From NCBI GenBank assembly GCA_021234155.1, contig JAJEKV010000852.1, positions 1 to 64,000 of the forward strand: a DNA stretch of 64,000 bases. Reading direction: 5' to 3'. Below are positions 59,201 to 64,000 of the stretch, piece after piece (within the stretch, counting starts at the first letter, position 1; each line of letters starts with the position of its first letter). Under the pieces are notes generated by a model that saw nothing but the letters and a program-made list of their open reading frames with translations, had not been told where the DNA came from and did not search any database. Source of the stretch: Isoetes taiwanensis. Lineage: Eukaryota > Streptophyta > Lycopodiopsida > Isoetales > Isoetaceae. The translations under genes were made by a program, and so were the position numbers.

Positions 59201-61620
59201 TAAATTCTAAGTTCACACAACTCTAAAGCAATAGACAAAAAAAAAAGTTCTCTACGTACGGGAATAATACTATGTTTCCTCTACGTACTAGTGGAAGTAA
59301 GAGAATAACGGATAAGCTCATACTAAGGGACTAACCTAAGCTTTTACACGAACCTAGGACTAACCTAAGCTTATACTACGAACCTAAGGTTATTAACGCG
59401 TCAGGCGCGAATGTCCTAATCGGCTATGTAACTGGTAGCGCGCCCACTGCATCCTGGCCTGCCTCTAATCCTGCCATATCTGTATGAACAGATTACAAAA
59501 GAACCATAAGTAGATATGTATTTGAAATATATGAGAAAACTGTTATTACAAAAAAAAAATCAACCTAGCAAATTTTGAGCACAATGACAACACATAAGAA
59601 CTTCCAATCACACAAATCATAATTCTAAATGAATTGGCTAGTTCACATTTAGTTTGTGACTGTGCTCTAAGATCGTTCAAGGTAGCATCTATTTGAGTGG
59701 ATATAGAAGGCCCGTTTCCATGCCTTTTTTGGTCGCTTCTAAGCTTAATATGTTAAGCCCTTTTTTATTTTGCTAGAGAACACCATGAGGCTTTTTTTAT
59801 TGCCATGACTATTTACATGTGAAGAAATAGAGATGCAATAAAATTGCACTTGAAGTGCTTTTGCATTAATATATAAACTTGTTACATGTAAAGTTTTGGG
59901 TTTGATCGCTCCAAAACCCAAGTGTTTATAATTTTTTTTAATGGAAATAAAAACTTCAAAGAGGATTGATGATCTGCCCAATTGATAAATGCGCTCCACC
60001 TTCAAGCATTCAAGATGAAAAGGATTCAAAACTTATTCGCTAGAATTAAGCTAATCTTGAAGGAATTAGATGCAATTATTTATCTCGTAATTGCATCAAA
60101 AAATAGCTATAATGGACAAGATGGAGAAATTTGTCTAACCTTGTTTTGTGCTCCAAGCTGTAGCTCAAAAAACAGGCCCTCATAAGATTTGAAAGCCGCC
60201 TCTGCCTCTGCCAATATCAAACTTTAAAAAAACATTATAAATCAAATCTGCCTCTGCCAATATCAAACTTAAAACAAACATTATAAATCAGAGCATTCTA
60301 AATGTAGTTTACACAGGAACACAAATATCCTAGAAAGAAAGAGTTCTTGAATCCAACTGTTCTGTGAATCAAATTTTGGGATGATTAAAACCATTCAAAG
60401 GGCTTACAACGAAGAAATAAGAGAGCAGACTTGGTGCTTCGGTCTTAATCCAGGTACGAATAAGCCCTCAATAGCCCACGAAAATCATTTTTTTGTAGGA
60501 CCCAGAGCGCATTTCTGACGCAAGACTTGCAAAATTATGGCGGCGATCAATAGTGGGCAATTAGACCAGGCCATTTTTCGGCTCTGATACAAGCAAAATT
60601 TTCACGCTTTGGGCTGCGAAAATTCAAGCCCATTTTTTCTGTTGAATGCGTCCAAACCATGCATGCGTTTATTGGAATCCCCACTTCTGCGGGATTGAGC
60701 AGACTACAAACCATTGAGTGACTATTTTAAATCATAGAAGAATGAGCCCTAGTTTTTTCTGCAGATGTGCTTCCCTTTGGCTATTAATTCTGGCAGGCAT
60801 CTTGCCCCATGAGGAATCTGAATCAGAACTCCAATCCAAGATAGAATCCCCTGTTCTGTCAAGAACTGGAAGTATAAAAAGAAGCCTTGGAGATAGAACC
60901 GTGTCCTCGGACAGTATTGCTTCTAGCTTTCAAAGAGATTCGAGCTCCTGCTATACTTTTCAGGGGTTGGATTCGGCAGAAACTGAAGTGCATAATGGAT
61001 TCTGCAGATGTCATATTAAAATGTCTTTTTGAAGCCCCTTTCAGACAACAAAGATTTTTTATGGAAAGCAGACGAAATTTTTGCAGTAACGCCTTCGCAG
61101 AAACAATTTCCTCGAACTCATCATTGATTCAAAAATAAAACGATAAAAAAATGGGTCGATTCATGGTTTTTTTTGCGCATACAGACAGACCCAACACTTT
61201 TAGATCATTACAGGGAATCATCAAGGAAGATCAGAAGATTTTTCTGATTGAATCGGAAGTAGGAAGTAGAAGATTTCTTACCTTTTGAAGCCGAACTCCA
61301 GAAACCGTGTCGATTGATGCTACTAAACTTGTGGATTTCCTAAATTACTGAAATGCTTCCTTGAATCTTTTGGACTTCCTAAATCACTGAAACGCTTCCT
61401 TGAATCGCCTGAATCGCCATTGAAGCACTTCCTTGAATCCTTGCCACTGAAACGCTTCCTTGAATCGCCAATTCCAGAAGGAAAATCACCGGAGAAGAGG
61501 TGAGAAGAAAAAAAATCCTTTCTAAAAAGCCTCTTTAAAAATAGTCATGGGAATTTAATTCTAGTCATTAATTAAGTGGATATCTTCATCCAAAAAATTC
61601 TACTTTCAGTGGAAACCCTT
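59201..61620. other. Intergenic, several short duplications
   Basis: 'tctgcctctgccaatatcaa' is repeated at 60201 and 60247. 'actaacctaagcttat/ttta' recurs near 59330-59380. 'cactgaaacgcttccttgaa' occurs near 61385 and 61446 with a related unit before each. A 104-codon frame at 60718-61032 is unassigned. Confidence 0.45.
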
Positions 61621-61622
61621 CC

Positions 61623-61687
61623 GGGCTTCAATATGGAAACCCTTCCAGATTTTATGGAAATTTAGAAGGGTTTCCATATTGAAGCCC
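61623..61687. repeat. Perfect 23-bp inverted repeat with 19-base loop
   Basis: 61623-61645 ('gggcttcaatatggaaaccc' plus ttc) is the exact reverse complement of 61665-61687. The inner and outer flanks repeat parts of the same text ('ggaaacccttcc' at 61612). It lies 208 bases upstream of the LYAR-type gene. Confidence 0.9.
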
Positions 61688-61726
61688 AGAAGGTTCCAGT
61701 GATTTCTTTAATAATACAAATCGGCC

Positions 61727-61806
61727 CGAGATAGTGTGACCAGGTTTAGTGGGTTGGCAGTGTTCAAGAGATAGTGTGACGGGTTTAGTGGGTTGGCAGT
61801 GTTCAA
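61727..61806. repeat. Two-copy tandem duplication upstream of the LYAR gene
   Basis: 'gatagtgtgac(ca)gggtttagtgggttggc' followed by 'agtgttcaa' occurs twice, about 41 bases apart. It lies within 170 bases of the LYAR start codon and could affect its promoter. Confidence 0.85.
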
Positions 61807-61894
61807 TGTAATTAATAGTTTTTATTCAGGATCACTGAATCGATGATTTACAGTGATACCATTTTAGGGTTGGAGGTTTAGGGCAAGGAAGGAG

Positions 61895-62821
61895 ATGGTG
61901 TGGTTCCAATGCGACGATTGTGGCGATAACGTGAAGAAGCCGAAGCTCGCTTTCCATTTTCGCAGCTGCAGGGCCTCCTCCCTGTCCTGCATAGATTGCG
62001 GCGCCGTGTTTGATCAAAAATCGGTGCAACAACATATCCAATGCGTGTCTGAGGCGCAGAAGTATGGTCCCAAGGATTTGGTTCAACCTCAAGCTCCACA
62101 AGCTACTGGAAAGGTTAGAGCTTCTGCTGATGACGTTTTGGAGCTTAAAGTAGGATTGTCAACCCGTCCTCCTTGGCTTTGTAGTCTGTGTAATGTTAAG
62201 ACCAATAGTGAGCCAACCCTAGCTTCTCATGCCCAGGGTAAGAAGCATAGGAGCAAGGCAAAAGCCCATCTTGCGTCTCTTAATGGTAATAATGGTGATA
62301 CCAAAAAAGAGTCTGTGTCTGTTAAAGATCAAATAAATGGTGTAGATTGTCAGAACAAAGAACAAGACAAAAAACATGGTTTGACCGATGCAACTGGAAT
62401 AGATAGAAACGAAAGAGACCAGACTGATGACTTGACAGATGTGGGATTAGGCCATAATTCAAAGAGAAAGAACCGAGGGCTCGATGCCCGTTCTCAAGAT
62501 CATAAGAAGGTCAAACTGGAAAATGGTCTTGATGATTCCGTAATGGAAGTCAAAGAGAACGTAGAAAGCAACTGTTTACCTTCTGGGCATTCAACAAAAA
62601 AGATAAAGTTGAAAAGACTTATTTGTAAAGCATTGAAACAAGCACCGGATGGGACCCTTCAGCAGAAGAAGTTGCAAAAGCAGGTGCTAGCAATGGCTAT
62701 GGAGAAGTTTAATTCTTCTGAGGATACATTAGCTTTAATTTTCAAACAACATCTGGAGAGTTGCACAAGATTTCAAACTACTGGGAAGTATGTCAAGTTG
62801 TTGGAAAGTGCCAAGAACTGA
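61895..62821 (+). CDS. LYAR: LYAR-type nucleolar zinc-finger protein
   Basis: LYAR (cell growth-regulating nucleolar protein) homologues are nucleic-acid-binding nucleolar proteins linked to ribosome biogenesis. The frame is intact with 308 residues in a single exon. The family start MVWFQCDDCG leads two C2HC fingers, C6-C9-H21-C25 and C32-C35-H47-C50, followed by the hallmark CVSEAQKYG. A third, matrin/U1-like finger is C96-C99-H112-H118 (PPWLCSLCN...HAQGKKH). A hydrophilic, Lys/Asp/Asn-rich middle (120-235) with nuclear-localisation-like KKIKLKR precedes a conserved C-terminal domain (about 238-308, ending ...TTGKYVKLLESAKN). The third finger resembles the plant form of the family. The start is chosen because finger one begins at residue 6 as in homologues. 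Its intactness shows that frameshifts elsewhere are not a general assembly fault. Confidence 0.92.
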   Translation: MVWFQCDDCGDNVKKPKLAFHFRSCRASSLSCIDCGAVFDQKSVQQHIQCVSEAQKYGPKDLVQPQAPQATGKVRASADDVLELKVGLSTRPPWLCSLCNVKTNSEPTLASHAQGKKHRSKAKAHLASLNGNNGDTKKESVSVKDQINGVDCQNKEQDKKHGLTDATGIDRNERDQTDDLTDVGLGHNSKRKNRGLDARSQDHKKVKLENGLDDSVMEVKENVESNCLPSGHSTKKIKLKRLICKALKQAPDGTLQQKKLQKQVLAMAMEKFNSSEDTLALIFKQHLESCTRFQTTGKYVKLLESAKN

Positions 62822-63880
62822 TCTCAATAAGCATTTTCTGCGGTCAAAAGTTGATCTCAATATGCATTATCTGATTGCTCAGCAGAAAGCAATTTTGGCC
62901 ATTGAGCACAGTTTTAAGTATGCTTGTTATGTTCAGAAATAATGAAAAATGTCATAGATTTTGTATGTGTCGCTTTTTGAAACATGCTGTTGCTTTTTCA
63001 GTTCATAATTTGTTACAGCTATTTACAACAGTTATTCATGAATTCCATTTAATGTGCCTAATTGACCTGCGTTTCTTGAAATGAGGCTCTTGCAAATCCC
63101 GAGTTAAGGATATTGCCAAATTGCTTTCATGAAAGAAAGATAGAATACCTACAATTTTTTTTTACACAATAGCCTAAATGCTTAATTGATCATGCTCTCA
63201 TACTGCCAGTGATTGAGAACTGGTTCTCTATAATTGGTTGACATCATAGAGATCATTCTGAACCGTTGATCGCAAATCAAGCTATTTTTCAGTTGCTCAA
63301 ACGATAGGCGGAATATTTCAGGTAATATGTGCATTTATCGGAGGGGCAAATTAAAGGTGCATAAAACAAAACCAGATGTGGGTTCCTCTTATTCCTCGAG
63401 CCGATGCCGCATCTGTGGTAGGGCAAAGCCTTTTGGGGCGCGTGTCGGAGATATGATTCAAGACCGGTCGATAACTGGTAGTCCCTGGAAAACTTCCCCT
63501 AAGCTTGTCCTTGACCCTGCTTTGCTATTCAGCTGTGTTTCTCTACAAAGAGATGGTTTGGTAGAAATGGATTGGTTCTCTTTCTGTGCTGTGAAGGCTT
63601 TCTGTGCAAACTAGAAAGTGTGTGAAAATTTATTCCATCTTAATGGGTAAATTATTTGTTGTGCAAGAATGTTTCTCTCATTTCTAGCTTGCTTAAAATC
63701 ATTAGCAACATTATAGCTTGCTTGCCTGGTTAGGATAGAAGATTTCACTATAATCGAGTCGTGTAATCGACTAGCCATGTGCTGAAAAGGTCTGTTGTTA
63801 CCTCTATCTTAGGCTCCTGCAATCATTTTATTGCAGTTGTATATTTTATTTGGAAAACATTTTTATAAGCTCTCGCAGCT
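62822..63880. other. 3' side of LYAR and intergenic sequence
   Basis: Probable 3' untranslated region, then a 95-codon plus frame at 63327-63614 with CRICGRAKPFG-like text and no recognised domain. Confidence 0.35.
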
Positions 63881-63990
63881 ACAAACATTGAAGGAAAAAG
63901 CAGGCGCTGCACCTAATGACCACATTGAGCTACATCAAAAACATTGAAGGCAAAAGCAGGCGACCACATTGATCTACATCAAACGCACCC
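63881..63990. repeat. Tandem duplication, unit about 56 bp
   Basis: 'acattgaagg(a/c)aaaagcaggcg' occurs at 63885 and 63941, each followed by 'gaccacattga(g/t)ctacatcaaa'. Confidence 0.8.
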
Positions 63991-64000
63991 CATGCACCCG

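Overview
The window looks like a gene-poor stretch of a land-plant nuclear genome dominated by transposable elements. The recognisable coding matter is plant-type: a BRR2-family spliceosomal helicase with spliceosomal introns, a PLS-class pentatricopeptide (PPR) sequence, a glycerol-3-phosphate acyltransferase fragment of the GPAT4/6 type, and a LYAR-type zinc-finger gene. DIRS-order tyrosine-recombinase retroelements and the style of LINE seen here make a non-flowering plant (fern or lycophyte) my best guess, but the sequence does not prove it.

Layout. 0-13 kb: a diverged 1-kb tandem duplication, small duplications and LINE 3' tails, no recognised gene. 13.3-20.1 kb (minus): an almost full-length BRR2 copy with introns, broken by many frameshifts. 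20-25 kb: AT-rich, no recognised gene. 25.0-31.3 kb: two degenerate minisatellite arrays (about 20-22 bp units) flanking about 310-bp and 800-bp repeats, one unit inverted, followed by (CT)51 and a 157-bp satellite. 34.1-39.0 kb or beyond (minus): a DIRS-order retrotransposon with gag, reverse transcriptase, RNase H and tyrosine recombinase, plus a palindrome and 40-bp repeat at its 3' side. 41.0-41.5 kb: a tandem tRNA-like SINE-type repeat. 41.8-44.4 kb (minus): a second, shredded BRR2 copy split by a 5'-truncated LINE and a GGC-rich foldback. 44.7-45.3 kb: a GPAT fragment. 45-57 kb: repeats, a miRNA-like foldback and a SINE. 57.6-58.8 kb: a broken, truncated PPR sequence. 61.9-62.8 kb: an intact single-exon LYAR homologue, the only clearly intact host gene.

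There is no operon logic. The content is one likely functional gene among pseudogenes and mobile elements. The strongest candidate for a little-described system is the tyrosine-recombinase retrotransposon, which keeps an intact gag and an intact recombinase and carries a palindrome resembling a DIRS circle-junction template. Other points of interest are a LINE family whose copies share one 3' consensus but end in different microsatellites, and gene fragments lying directly 3' of a shared 165-bp repeat.
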